Source of the DNA: Mesocentrotus franciscanus
Taxonomy: Eukaryota; Echinodermata; Echinoidea; Camarodonta; Strongylocentrotidae
Assembly: GCA_037976565.1 (NCBI GenBank)
Contig: CP137679.1
Span: forward strand, 7,299,973 to 7,363,972
Direction: 5' to 3'
Length of the DNA: 64,000 nt
In this document: positions 12,861 to 23,700 of the stretch, piece by piece
Layout: each line of letters begins with the position of its first letter
Position numbering within the stretch: the stretch's first letter is position 1
Position numbers and translations under genes: made by a program
The notes under the pieces: model-generated
Seen by the model: only the letters and a program-made list of their open reading frames with translations
The model's database searches: none
Told to the model about the DNA's origin: nothing

Positions 12861-13107
12861 ATCTTCTATTTCCTTTATCTCTGCTTTCTTTCTCTTTCTC
12901 CCTCTCTTTCTTAATATCTCTCACTTCTATAACCCCTCTCTCTCTCATCTCCTCCCTCCCCTCATCCCCCTCTCTCTCTCTCCTATCTCTCTCTCATCTC
13001 CTTCTCTCTTTCTCTCGTTATCCTTCTCTCTCTTTCTCTTTATCTGCCTCCGCCCTTTCTGTTTATCTCTCTTTCTCTCTCATCTCCTTCTTCCTTTCTC
13101 TTTCTAT
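12861..13107. repeat. Pyrimidine-rich low-complexity tract
   Basis: Near-continuous (CT)n and (CTTT)n. Just upstream, a small hairpin has arms AATATGCGA and TCGCATATT (about 12810-12831). Confidence 0.9.
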
Positions 13108-13373
13108 CTACTAATTGCTGTTTTGCTATAGCCAAGCTTTTCTACATTGAGGTCCAACAATTTCATGGACACACTTAAGGATTTTCAAAACATGAGTTTG
13201 AAAACGAATATTGTGATGAAAAATTAAAAAATTAGGGTTTTCTACGTACAACACAAAACCTAAATAAATTATTGGACACTCCTTCATCAATATTCGTCTT
13301 CAAACATATTTGTTTTATAAATCATTGCAGAAGTATGTGCTAAATGACATCCTCTTTCACATCATTAAACAAT

Positions 13374-13568
13374 TTAAAGCCTATCTGTACTACTTGTAGC
13401 TACTTGCTCCTCTATACAGAAGACAATGCCTAATCGGCGCCTGTTGGTCCCCCATGATCCTCTTTTTCTTATGTTAATTGAGAGCTGAGTTGATGAGATA
13501 GCCACCTGTCAGTGACCTCGCTGAGTGGTCTAATCCCTCCTGTCAACACTAGTACGGACGGCCTTTAA
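13374..13568. mobile_element. 195-bp TTAA-flanked element, copy 1
   Basis: TTAA at 13374-13377 and 13565-13568. Ends AGCC...GGCCT are only loosely inverted. The inner sequence (GTTGGTCCCCCATGATCCTC; GAGAGCTGAGTTGATGAGAT) recurs with high identity at 27494-27688, which is also 195 bp between TTAA sites. Equal length and identical flanks make the boundaries credible. Confidence 0.8.
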
Positions 13569-13651
13569 GTGAAATATTGCAATACATGTTTGGCCAAATT
13601 GGGGGTTCGAGGGCTTTATCTTCAAATTGTTATCTATTTGTACATAAGGGC

Positions 13652-14103
13652 CACTAAAGTGTAACCTGCTGCTATAGAGTAACCTGCTGCTAAAGTGTAA
13701 CCTGCTGCTAAAGTGTAACCTGCTGCTAAAGTGTAACCTGCTGCTTTAGAGTAATCTGCTGCTAAAGTGTAACCTGCTGCTAAAGTGTAACCTGCTGCTA
13801 AAGTGTAATCTGCTGCTAAAGTGTAACCTGCTGCTAAAGTGTAATCTGCTGCTAAAGTGTAACCTGCTGCTATAGAGTAACCTGCTGCTAAAGTGTAATC
13901 TGCTGCTAAAGTGTAACCTGCTGCTATAGAGTAACCTGCTGCTAAAGTGTAACCTGCTGCTAAAGTGTAACCTGCTGCTAAAGTGTAACCTGCTGCTAAA
14001 GTCTAACCTGCTGCTAAAGTGTAATCTGCTGCTAAAGTGTAACCTGCTGCTAAAGTGTAACCTGCTGCTAAAGTGTAACCTGCTGCTATAGAGTAACCTG
14101 CTG
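13652..14103 (+). repeat. 18-bp minisatellite, about 25 units
   Basis: Consensus unit GCTGCTAAAGTGTAACCT. Variants carry TATAGAG in place of TAAAGTG, or AATCT in place of AACCT. The unit matches the inverted ends of the host element at 12597 and 16638, including a TATAGCG-like variant in the left end, so the array probably grew from a terminal motif. Confidence 0.95.
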
Positions 14104-14327
14104 TAGGACTACTAGTAGTAGTTAGCCTTATGATGTTGACGTTGTTACAGTCATCTCCCACGTACTGGAAGCTGATGACCCTTACTTACAAAGATAAGGA
14201 GCAGGCACCAAAATAGCAATATGTTGATGTTAGATTTCATGTTGAAAGCGGTATTCATCCCATTTCCATGAAATGTAGGAAGACTATTATAACGTACTGG
14301 ATGAGCTTATAACTGGATGAGCAGATG

Positions 14328-16418
14328 CAGGCGCGGATCCAGAATTTCTTAGGGGTGGGGCCCGAATTTGAAATTGTGCGAGCAAAATATTGGTACGTAA
14401 TGGTGACCACTAAAGCAGTGGCGTAATGAGCAAAATCGTTTGGAGGGGAGGCAGACAAAATTCCGCATCACCACTACTCTTACATGCAGGCCCTGCCGAA
14501 CTTTTTTCAAAGTGGGTGTGGGGGAGGCTAAAGTATTTACGATCAGGTAGAGCGTAGCGTAAATTGGCGTGGGGTCTAGGGGCAAAGCCCAGGGCGTATG
14601 GGCATTTAATTACGGTACATCAGATGAGCATATTTTTATACCTTATTTGTGACACAGGCATGACATTTATTGGAAGCTTCGGGGATTTAGGCATTAAATT
14701 ACCGACAAATGAGCATCCAGGGGCCCGACTAAGGGCCCTAGGTGGGGTCCAGGGGGCAGAGCCCCGAAGCTCAGTGGTTTTAGGCATTTAATTACGGTCA
14801 GATGAGCATATTTTGATACCTTATTTGTGACACTGGCAGGTCACTAATTGGCGTGGGGTCCAGGGGCGGAGCCCAAGCCCAGGGGTTTTAAGCGCTAAAT
14901 TACGGTCAGATGAGCATCCAGGGGCCAGCCTTAGGGCCCTAGTTGGGTTCCAGGGGGCAGAGCTCAGGGTTTTAGGCATTTAATTACGGTCAGATGAGCA
15001 TATATTGATACCTCATTATTTTGTGACACTGGCAGGTCACTATTCTTTCTTTTTCTCTCTTTCTTTCTATTTCTCTTTAATATACTTTTTAAAAAAGGAA
15101 GGGGGGAGCTCGAGCCCCGCCGTTCCGCGGGCCCTGACATGTAGGCCTCTAAATAAGCATATTTCTTGGCCTGACTGTAAATTTGGGAATTTGTCATTTT
15201 CCAACAAAGGCATAAAAAGTATAATTTACTAAAAAGTAAGGAAAAATAACGGAAATTATATCATTTTAAGCAAAATTTGTAAATCACTAGTATCGAATTA
15301 GAAATAAATCATGCTTAAATTCTATTTGGGGCAACTGCAGTAAATTACACCTGAAATTGCATCATGCGCATTATAAGTTTCAAACGCTTTCTTTCATACA
15401 AATACACACAAAAAGTTCCGAAAGCTTGAATGCATACTATTTCACAAGATGTAATAAAACAATATGAATAATTCTAATGATACACTTACATGCAAATGCA
15501 TGATCATTTTGCGTTTCTTTCTGCCTGCAAAATAGTTTTCTTCTGCATTTTGTTTTGTTGCTGTTATGAGTTTATATTCATATTATTGCTATCAAACAGG
15601 AATAAATAAATACATTTGTACGATGATAGTTGTACAATGATGATAGACGAAGCGATAAAATCGCAATTGATCTTTCCTTATTTTCCCCTTTTCTTTTCTT
15701 CTTCCTCTATCATTCTTTCCCTTTCCTTCCTTCCTTCTCTCTCTATCTCTCTTTTTTTTACCGAGGGGGAGGAGGCAAAGGCCTTTCGCCCCCGCCGATC
15801 CACACCTTGTTGGCTGGGAAAATCACAACTGATCTCCCCCATCTTTCTTCTTCCTCTTTTTTTCCTTTCCCTTTCACTCCACTTCCTTTCCCTTCCCTAA
15901 TTCCTTCTCTCTCTTTTAAGTTTGCTTGGGGGAGCAAGGGCTTTCGGTCCGCCGATCCACACGTTGTTGGCCGAATTAATCGCAACTGATCTCCCTTCTT
16001 TTCATCCTTTCCTTCTTCCTCTTTTTGTTCCCTTTTAGCTCTTCTCTTTCCCATCCCCTTTTTTGGCGGGGGAGCCAAGGGCCTTTGCCCCAATCCACAT
16101 CTTGTTTGCGGGAAAATCGCAACTGATATCCCCTTCTTTTCTTTTCCTCTTCCTCTTTATTTCCTTCCCTTTTCTCCTCTTTTCCTTTTTTCTTTCCCTT
16201 TCCTTCCTTCTCTTTTATTTTTGCTGGGGATGGGGAGGCAAGGCCCTTTCGCCCCCCCCCGATCTCCTTCTTTCCCCCTTTTCTTTCCTGCTTTCTCTTC
16301 TTTCTTTCCTTTTCTCTCCTCTTTCCCTTTCTTTCCTCTTTCCCTTTCCCTTCTTTTCCTTCTCTTTCTCTCTTTTTTTTTGGGGGCAAAGCCCCCGCCC
16401 CCTCTGGATCCGCGCCTG
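14328..16418. mobile_element. hAT-like non-autonomous transposon
   Basis: Inverted ends CAGGCGCGGATCCAG and CTGGATCCGCGCCTG, flanked by a perfect 8-bp duplication AGCAGATG (14320-14327 and 16419-16426). CAG-starting ends plus 8-bp duplications are the hAT signature. Inside: tandem blocks of GGGGTCCAGGGGCAGAGCCC type joined by ATTACGGTCAGATGAGCAT (14560-15000), then repeats of a GATCCACACCTTGTTGGC block followed by polypyrimidine (15760-16370). No transposase; the long Ser/Phe/Leu or Lys/Glu/Arg frames come from those tracts. Confidence 0.88.
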
Positions 16419-16638
16419 AGCAGATGATTAACTGTGATGTAGATGCTGGACATGGTGTGGTGACGGTCAGTCCCTAGATCTCATCACGCCTAGCCTAGCC
16501 TCAGCTCAGCTCCACGCACGCGCGCGCGCCGATAACATGAACGATACGGTCGCGATGCCCGTTCGCTGAAGTGAACTTCTTTTTCAGAAACTTAGCCGGC
16601 AGGTTACACTTTAGCGGAGTTTTCACTTTAGCAGCTTA

Positions 16639-17204
16639 ACATACGTTCCCTACATAAGGTGCAAAGTCGACCAATCTGATGTGGATTAACGTCCACTGTC
16701 ACATGGTCATATCTGCATGTCAATAAAGTTTAACGGTTTGGCCTAAACCGTAATGCAAATACACAAAGTACTGTAACGGAATTTAATCACAACTGTCTAG
16801 ACTGCTCTCGATCTCGAACTCTTGTCACTTTTCAGTTCTCACTCAGTCTCACTCTCGTTCATGCGTGTATAAACAAGACATATATGCGACAGAAGAGATG
16901 TAGTAGGTCATGAATTTCAGTTCAATTCGTCGTTTATTACTTCAAATAATGACAACTCGGTAGAACTCGTGCTCTCTAAACTGGCACTAAATACAGTCAT
17001 GTACAGTGAACTTTAAGACGCTTGCAATTTTGGAAAGCGGTGAGAAGAAGTCTTGAGGAGAAGTCTGTCTCTCGAAGTCTGTCTCTATTTTGGATCTCCC
17101 TCGCTTTATATAGGGAGCTATTATTGTTTTCTAGCAGGCCAACCTTCCAGCATGGAGCTAGCTCCATGCTGGAAGTCAGCTGTTAGTATCCCAGCAGCCA
17201 ATTA
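16639..17204. other. No gene; contains a perfect 32-bp palindrome
   Basis: AT-rich, with a short local repeat of GTCTGTCTCT near 17065-17090. The palindrome at 17144-17175 has arms CTTCCAGCATGGAGCT and AGCTCCATGCTGGAAG with no loop. Confidence 0.7.
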
Positions 17205-17576
17205 ATTCACCTCAAGCTTCCCAGCCTAATGATTTGAGACCAATAGCCCTCACTTCATTGGTTATGAAATGTCCTGAAAGGGTTCTGCAATTCGTATTCC
17301 CTAGTGTGTTAAAGTATATTGATGTTATGCAATTTGCATACCAACCAAAGAAATGTGTAAACGATGCTATACTTGTACATTTTGTCTCACAACACACTGA
17401 TAAAGCTGGTTGCTATGTGCGGATTTCATTCATAGATTTTTCGTCCGCTTTTAACACGATTCAAAACCACATGTTGGCTCATATAAAGCTGAAACAAATG
17501 AACATTAGATCTTCAATAATTTTGTGGATACAGAATTTCTTGTCAAATCAATGATATCTCTTTGGTCAAATCGTAC
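17205..17576 (+). pseudogene. LINE reverse transcriptase, 5' half (interrupted)
   Basis: Frame reads NDLRPIALTSLVMKCPERVL, then MQFAYQPKK and ISFIDFSSAFNTI, the RT core of a CR1/Rex1-like LINE with the first catalytic Asp in FIDFSSAF. An in-frame TGA lies at 17552-17554. Downstream the frame runs into GTAC at 17573 and stops making sense in the TACC-word array. The missing continuation is found in the same frame at 36698. Confidence 0.85.
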
Positions 17577-17950
17577 AAAAAAATGAAGGGTAAATTGAAT
17601 GGTAAATGAAGGGTAAATTGAATGGTATACCATTGCCTTTACCCTTCAAAATTTACCACTCGGTGCATTAGAACACCATTCAATTACCCTTCAGAATTTA
17701 CCACTCAGTGTTGGAATATACCATTTAGAATTACCCTTCATTTACCCTTCATTTACCCTTCAATACTAATTTAAATAATTGGGACATTTAATTTGCATAT
17801 TGAATGGTAAAAATACCCTTCGAAGGGTATTTCAGTGGTAAAATACCCATTTAAATAATTGGGATATTTAATTTGCATATTGAATGGTAAAATACCCTTT
17901 GAAGGGTATTTCAGTGGTAAAATACCCTTTAATTTACCACTCGGCTCATC
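17577..17950. repeat. Left TACC-word array
   Basis: Diverged short units built on ACCCTTC, ACCATTC and ACCACTC in both orientations. It starts in the GAAGGGTAA sense, flips near 17625, and includes a local palindrome AATACCCTTCGAAGGGTATT that appears again in diverged form about 75 bases on. A LINE interrupts it at about 17950. Confidence 0.85.
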
Positions 17951-19058
17951 ATTGCAATAATTAATAATAATTAACAACATTTGTATAGCGCTTATCACAA
18001 AATATGTCTCTAAGCGCTTAAGAAAAATAGAAAGAGAAGGAATTACAGCCAAATATTAAGTTATACATAATAGATAGTGGACAATCGAGGGGGCTGCATA
18101 TGCAAATGAAAAAGGCTATTTAACAAAAAAGTAGGTTTTTAACATGGATTTGAATTTGTCTGTTGAATCTGCTTGTTTTATACATTGAGGTAAATTGTTC
18201 CAGAGTTGAGGGGATGCTGCATAAAAAGTTCGGGAACCATAAGACTGGGTATTGGTGGCAGGAACTATTAAGAGTGATTTCTTGTTTGAGCGCAGGTTGC
18301 GGGAGGGTAAGTATTCTGATATCAGCCTTTGAAGGTAGACTGGAGCTGTTTTTGTCAAACATTGGAAAGTCAGCAAGAGGATCTTAAAATCAATTCGTTC
18401 CCGGACTCTTAGCATGTGAAGCTCCTCAACAGTGGAGTGATGGACTCACGTGAACGACGCTTTGCAATAAGTCTAGCAGCTGAATTTTGTACTCTCTGCA
18501 ATTTGTTAATTTGTGCATCAGGAAGACCATACAGAAGACTGTTGCAAAAGTCAATACGAGACATGACCAGTGACTGAACAAGTCTCTGGGTGGTCTTTAG
18601 TAAGAAACTGACGGATGCTACCGATTTTATGCAACGCAAATGAGGCAGATCTGCATACATTGTTCACATGAGTCTTCAGAGATAGATTATTATCAAATGT
18701 GACCCCAAGGTTTCTAGCACCTGTAGAACATTCTATGTCAGTACCATCAATACATACATCATCAATCGGACTACAAGTCCTATGTCTGCTAACAAAGTGT
18801 ATACACTCCGTCTTATTTTCATTTAATTTCAATCCATTCTGTATGGACCAATTCTTAATGTCTGTAAAACATGCACTGAGTCTTTGTAGAGCAACAGCAT
18901 GGTTATCCTTCTTTAGCACGAGGTAAATTTGAGTGTCGTCTGCATAAGTCATACACGATATGCCATGGTGTTTAATGACATCCTCTAATGGAGATGAGAA
19001 AAGTGTAAATGCTAACGGACCGATAACAGATCCTTGGGGTACTCCGAAGTTCGAATAC
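17950..19058 (-). pseudogene. CR1/L2-like LINE, 5'-truncated and frameshifted
   Basis: Minus-strand reading begins in GVPQGSVIGPLAFTLF, followed by the catalytic box MTYADDTQIY and NGLKLNENKTECIHF (to about 18551). It continues after a shift in RLVQSLVMSRIDFCNSLLYG (18409-18660) and after another in VRERIDFKILLLTFQCL to a stop near 18116. The 3' end (about 17955-18020) has AAGCGCTTAGAGACA and GCGCTATACAAAT followed by an ATT-rich tail, typical of CR1/L2 elements. It sits inside the TACC-word array, so it inserted after that array formed. Confidence 0.88.
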
Positions 19059-20095
19059 CCTTCAACATATACCATTCAGCTCACCCTTCGTACCACTGGT
19101 TCACCCTTCAGTATACCACTCGTTCTCCACTGGTTTACCCTTCAGTATACCACTCAGTTTACCATTGGTCTACCCTTCAGTATACCACTCAGTTTACCAT
19201 CGGTCTACCCTTCAGCATACCACTCGGCTCACCATTGGTCTACCCTTCAGCATACCACTCGGCTCACCATTGGTCTACCCTTCAGTATACCACTCGTTCT
19301 CCACTGGTAATTACCCTTCAGTATACCACTCAGTTTACCATTGGTCTACCCTTCAGTATACCACTCAGTTTACCATTGGTCTACCCTTCAGCATACCACT
19401 CGGCTCACCATTGGTCTACCCTTCAGCATACCACTCGGCTCACCATTGGTCTACCCTTCAGTATACCACTCAGTTTACCACTGATCTACCCTTCGTTGTA
19501 CCATTCAGTTCAGCATTGGTCTACCCTTCAGCATACCACTCGGCTCACCATTGGTCTACCCTTCAGTATACCACTCGGCTCACCATTGGTCTACCCTTCA
19601 GTATACCACTCGGCTCACCATTGGTCTACCCTTCAGTATACCACTCGGCTCACCATTGGTCTACCCTTCAGCATACCACTCGGCTCACCATTGGTCTACC
19701 CTTCAGCATACCACTCGGCTCACCATTGGTCTACCCTTCAGTATACCACTCGGCTCACCATTGGTCTACCCTTCAGTATACCACTCAGCTCACCATTGGT
19801 CTACCCTTCAGCATACCACTCGGCTCACCATTGGTCTACCCTTCAGCATACCACTTGGCTCACCATTGGTCTACCCTTCAGCATACCACTCGGCTCACCA
19901 TTGGTCTACCCTTCAGCATACCACTCGGCTCACCATTGGTCTACCCTTCAGCATACCACTCGGCTCACCATTGGTCTAGCTACCCTTCAGTATACCATTC
20001 AGCTCACCATTGGTCTAGCTACCCTTCAGTATACCACCCAGTTCACCATTGGTTTACCCTTCAGCATACCACGTGGTTCACCACCAGTCTATAAC
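19059..20095 (+). repeat. 35-bp satellite, about 29 units
   Basis: Each unit is three related words: TACCCTTCAGTA (or AGCA), TACCACTCGGCT, CACCATTGGTC (12+12+11). Because 35 is not a multiple of three, all plus frames stay open for long stretches and give a repeating YPSVYHSAHHWS-type peptide. That is arithmetic, not coding. Units near both edges are more diverged; the centre is highly homogeneous. Confidence 0.95.
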
Positions 20096-20795
20096 AAAGT
20101 CCTTTGGATTGGTAAAACTAACGTTATATCAGTATTTCGTTTCATTTCATGGAACCACAAAAATGATTTATAAAATCCATTATTTTGTTATCTCAGACTT
20201 CTTTTTAAAGTGGGATTATATACTGTATTATATATGGACATAATACATAAGTTCATACATGGTATACTGAATGGTAGGTGGACGAGTAATGAACTGAATA
20301 AAAACCACAAAGTTTGAAAACAATGTCTGCAATGAAGTACATATTATCCCATTCAATACATGAATTATACTATAGACTTGTATGTACTAGACTAATAGTA
20401 TTTTATTATGAAAAGAAACAAAAAAAAATAATTGGACATAATATGGTAGGATAAAAATAATTGACAGCATTGCAACAGAATGGCAGAATCTGGCAATAAA
20501 AATGTAACACATGCAGTCATTTCATAAATGGAATACAATTTTCCTTACAGAATTGGTACATCATGGAGAAAACTAACTACTCCCATTTTCAAGAAATACC
20601 CAAATATATTGTTGGGGCGTGGCAGTAAGCCACATGTAATTTCAAACAATTTTAGATTAGCTTTGACATTCTGCGACAAACCTAAGTGACAATAGGGCCA
20701 TTCACACATAGAGCAAAAAAAGTGAGCTTCAAAAATCGGTGCATGTGAACGGTGCGAACATGAGTGATTTTTCTTAATTTAATCAAAATTGAAAT
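20096..20795. other. No gene seen
   Basis: AT-rich sequence between two arrays, with no repeat structure or coding signal that I can support. Confidence 0.6.
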
Positions 20796-20799
20796 CGAA

Positions 20800-23700
20800 T
20801 CAAATACAAATAAAGAAATACATAATACATGTTAGAAAAGAAGAAAGGTGAAAAGGAAAGATAGAGATGATGATGGAAGGATAAAAATAAAGAAATGCAT
20901 AAGGAATGATAGAAAAGAAGAAAGAGGCAGAAAAGGGAAGATAGCGAAGATGATAGATAAAAATAGAGAAATACATATGGAATGATAGGAAAGATGGAGA
21001 AAAGGATAGAAGGATAACAATAAAGAAATACATAAGGAATGATAAAAAAGAAGAGAGAGAGAGGCAGAAAAGGGAAGATAGAGAAGATGATAGGATAAAA
21101 ATAAAGAAATACATATGGAATGATAAACAAGAAGAAAGGAAAGATAGAAAATGATAGAAGGATAAAAATAAAGAAATATATAATGATAGAAAAGAAGGAG
21201 AAAAGGAAAGATAGAGAAGATGATAAGATAAAATAAAAGAAATACATATGGAATGGTAGAAAAGAAGAAAGGCAGAAAAGGGAAGATAGAGAAGGTGATA
21301 GGATAAAATAAAAGAAATACATATGGAATGAAAGAAAAGGAAGAGAAAAGTAAAGATAGAGAAGATGCTAGGATAAAATAAAAGAAGAAAAAGAAGAGAA
21401 AAGGAGAATGAAGATAGAGAAGATGATAGGATAAAATAAAAGAAATACATATGGAATGAGAGAAAAGAAGAAAAGAAAAGAGGAGAATGAAGATAGAGAA
21501 GATGATAGGATAAAATAAAAGAAATACATATGGAATGATAGAAAAGGAGAAAAGGAAAGAGAAAATGATAGACGGATACAAATAAAGAAATACATTAGGA
21601 ATGATAGAAAAGAAGAGGCAAAAAGGGAAGATAGAGAAGATGATAGGATAAAATAAAAGAAATACATATGGAATGAAAGAAAAGGAGGAGAAAAGTATAG
21701 AGAAGATGCTAGGATAAAATAAAAGAAGAAAAAGAAGAGAAAAGGAGAATGAAGATAGAGAAGATGATAGGATAAAATAAAAGAAATACATATGGAATGA
21801 GAGAAAAGAAGAAAAGAAAAGAGGTGAATGAAGATAGAGAAGATGATAGGATAAAATAAAAGAAATACATATGGAATGATAGAAAGAAGGAGAAAAGGAA
21901 AGAGAAAATGATAGACGGATACAAATAAAGAAATACATTAGGAATGATAGAAAAGAAGAGGCAAAAAAGGGAAGATAGAGAAGATAGGATACAAATAACG
22001 AAATACATATGGAATGATACAAAAGAAGAAAGGAAAGATAGAGAAGATGATAGAAGGATAAAGAAGAAAGGAAAGATAGAGAAGATGATAGAAGGATAAA
22101 AAGAAGAAAGGAAAGATAGAGAAGATGATAGAAGGATAAAAAAGAAGGAAAGATAGAGAAGATGATAGAAGGAAATAAAAAGGAAGAAAGAAGCAGAAGG
22201 AAGATAGAGAAGATAGAGAAGATGAAAAGATAAAATAAAAGCAATACATATGGAATGAAAGAAAAGGAGAGATAGAGAAGATGATAGGATAAAATAAAAG
22301 AAATACATATGGAATGAATGAAAAGGAGAAAAGGAAAGATAGAGAAGATGATAGGATAAAATAAAAGAAATACATATGGAATGATAGGAAAGATGGAGAA
22401 AAGGATAGAAGGATAACAATAAAGAAATACATAAGGAATGATAAAAAGAAGAGAGAGAGGCAGAAAAGGGAAGATAGAGAAGATGATAGGATAAAAATAA
22501 AGAAATACATATGGAATGATAAACAAGAAGAAAGGAAAGATAGAGAAAATGATAGAAGGATAAAAATAAAGAAATATATAATGATAGAAAAGAAGGAGAA
22601 AAGGAAAGATAGAGAAGATGATAAGATAAAATAAAAGAAATACATATGGAATGGTAGAAAAGAAGAAAGGCAGAAAAGGGAAAATAGAGAAGGTGATAGG
22701 ATAAAATAAAAGAAATACATATGGAATGAAAGAAAAGGAAGAGAAAAGTAAAGATAGAGAAGATGCTAGGATAAAATAAAAGAAGAAAAAGAAGAGAAAA
22801 GGAGAATGAAGATAGAGAAGATGATAGGATAAAATAAAAGAAATAGATATGGAATGAGAGAAAAGAAGAAAAGAAAAGAGGAGAATGAAGATAGAGATGA
22901 TAGGATAAAATAAAAGAAATACATATGGAATGATAGAAAAGGAGAAAAGGAAAGAGAAAATGATCGACGGATACAAATAAAGAAATACATTAGGAATGAT
23001 AGAAAAGAAGAGGCAAAAAAGGGAAGATAGAGAAGATGATAGGATAAAATAAAAGAAGAAAAAAGAAGAGAAAAGGAGAATGAAGATAGAGAAGATGATA
23101 GGATAAAATAAAAGAAATACATTTGGAATGATAGAACAGAAGAAAGAAGCAGAAAAAAAGAAAAGATAGAGAAAATGATAGGAGGGTAAAAAATAAAGAA
23201 ATACATAAGGAATGGTAGAAAAGTAGAGGCAGAAAAGGGAAGATAGGATAAAATAAAAGAAATACATATGGGATGATAGAAAAGAAAAAGGAGAAAAGGA
23301 AAGATAGAGAAGATGATAGGATAAAATAAAAGAAATACATATGGAATGATAGAAAAAAAGAAAGGAAAGATGATAGAAGGATAAATATAAAGAAATATAT
23401 GATAGAAAAGAAGAAAGAAGCAGAAGAATGATAGAAAAGAGGATAGGATAAAATAAAAGAAATACATATGGAATGAAAGAAAAGAAGGAGAAAAGGAAAG
23501 ATAGAGAAAAGGAAAGATAGAGAAGATGATAGGATGAAATAAAAGAAATACATATGGAATGATAGAAAAGAAGGAGAAAAGGAAAGAGAAAATGATAGAC
23601 GGTTACAAATAAAGAAATACATTAGGAATGATAGAAAAGAAGAGGCAAAAAAGGGAAGATAGAGAAGATGATAGGATAAAATAAAAGAAATACATATGGA

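Larger units (their letters stand above)
12597..16638. mobile_element. Inverted-repeat element with internal minisatellite
   Basis: Imperfect inverted ends of about 74 bases (12597-12670 and 16565-16638). Both read inward AAGCTGCTAAAGTG, then a GTAACCT block, then CTGAAAAA and finally TTCACTTCAGCG. The interior holds pyrimidine-rich DNA (12861-13107), a TTAA element, an 18-bp minisatellite and a nested hAT-like element. Without the nested hAT it is about 1.94 kb. No transposase frame and no convincing target duplication are seen. Confidence 0.7.

Noticed and set aside
15616..16453. Ser/Phe/Leu-rich and Lys/Glu/Arg-rich frames on both strands
   Set aside because: They come from polypyrimidine tracts inside the hAT-like element and mirror each other on opposite strands.
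19059..20095. CRISPR-like array of regular repeats
   Set aside because: Units are contiguous with no unique spacers, and the genome is animal with introns.
19034..20173. 379- and 309-codon frames with regular peptide repeats
   Set aside because: The 35-bp period shifts the frame each unit, so all frames give the same cyclic peptide; there is no start context, splice structure or known domain.
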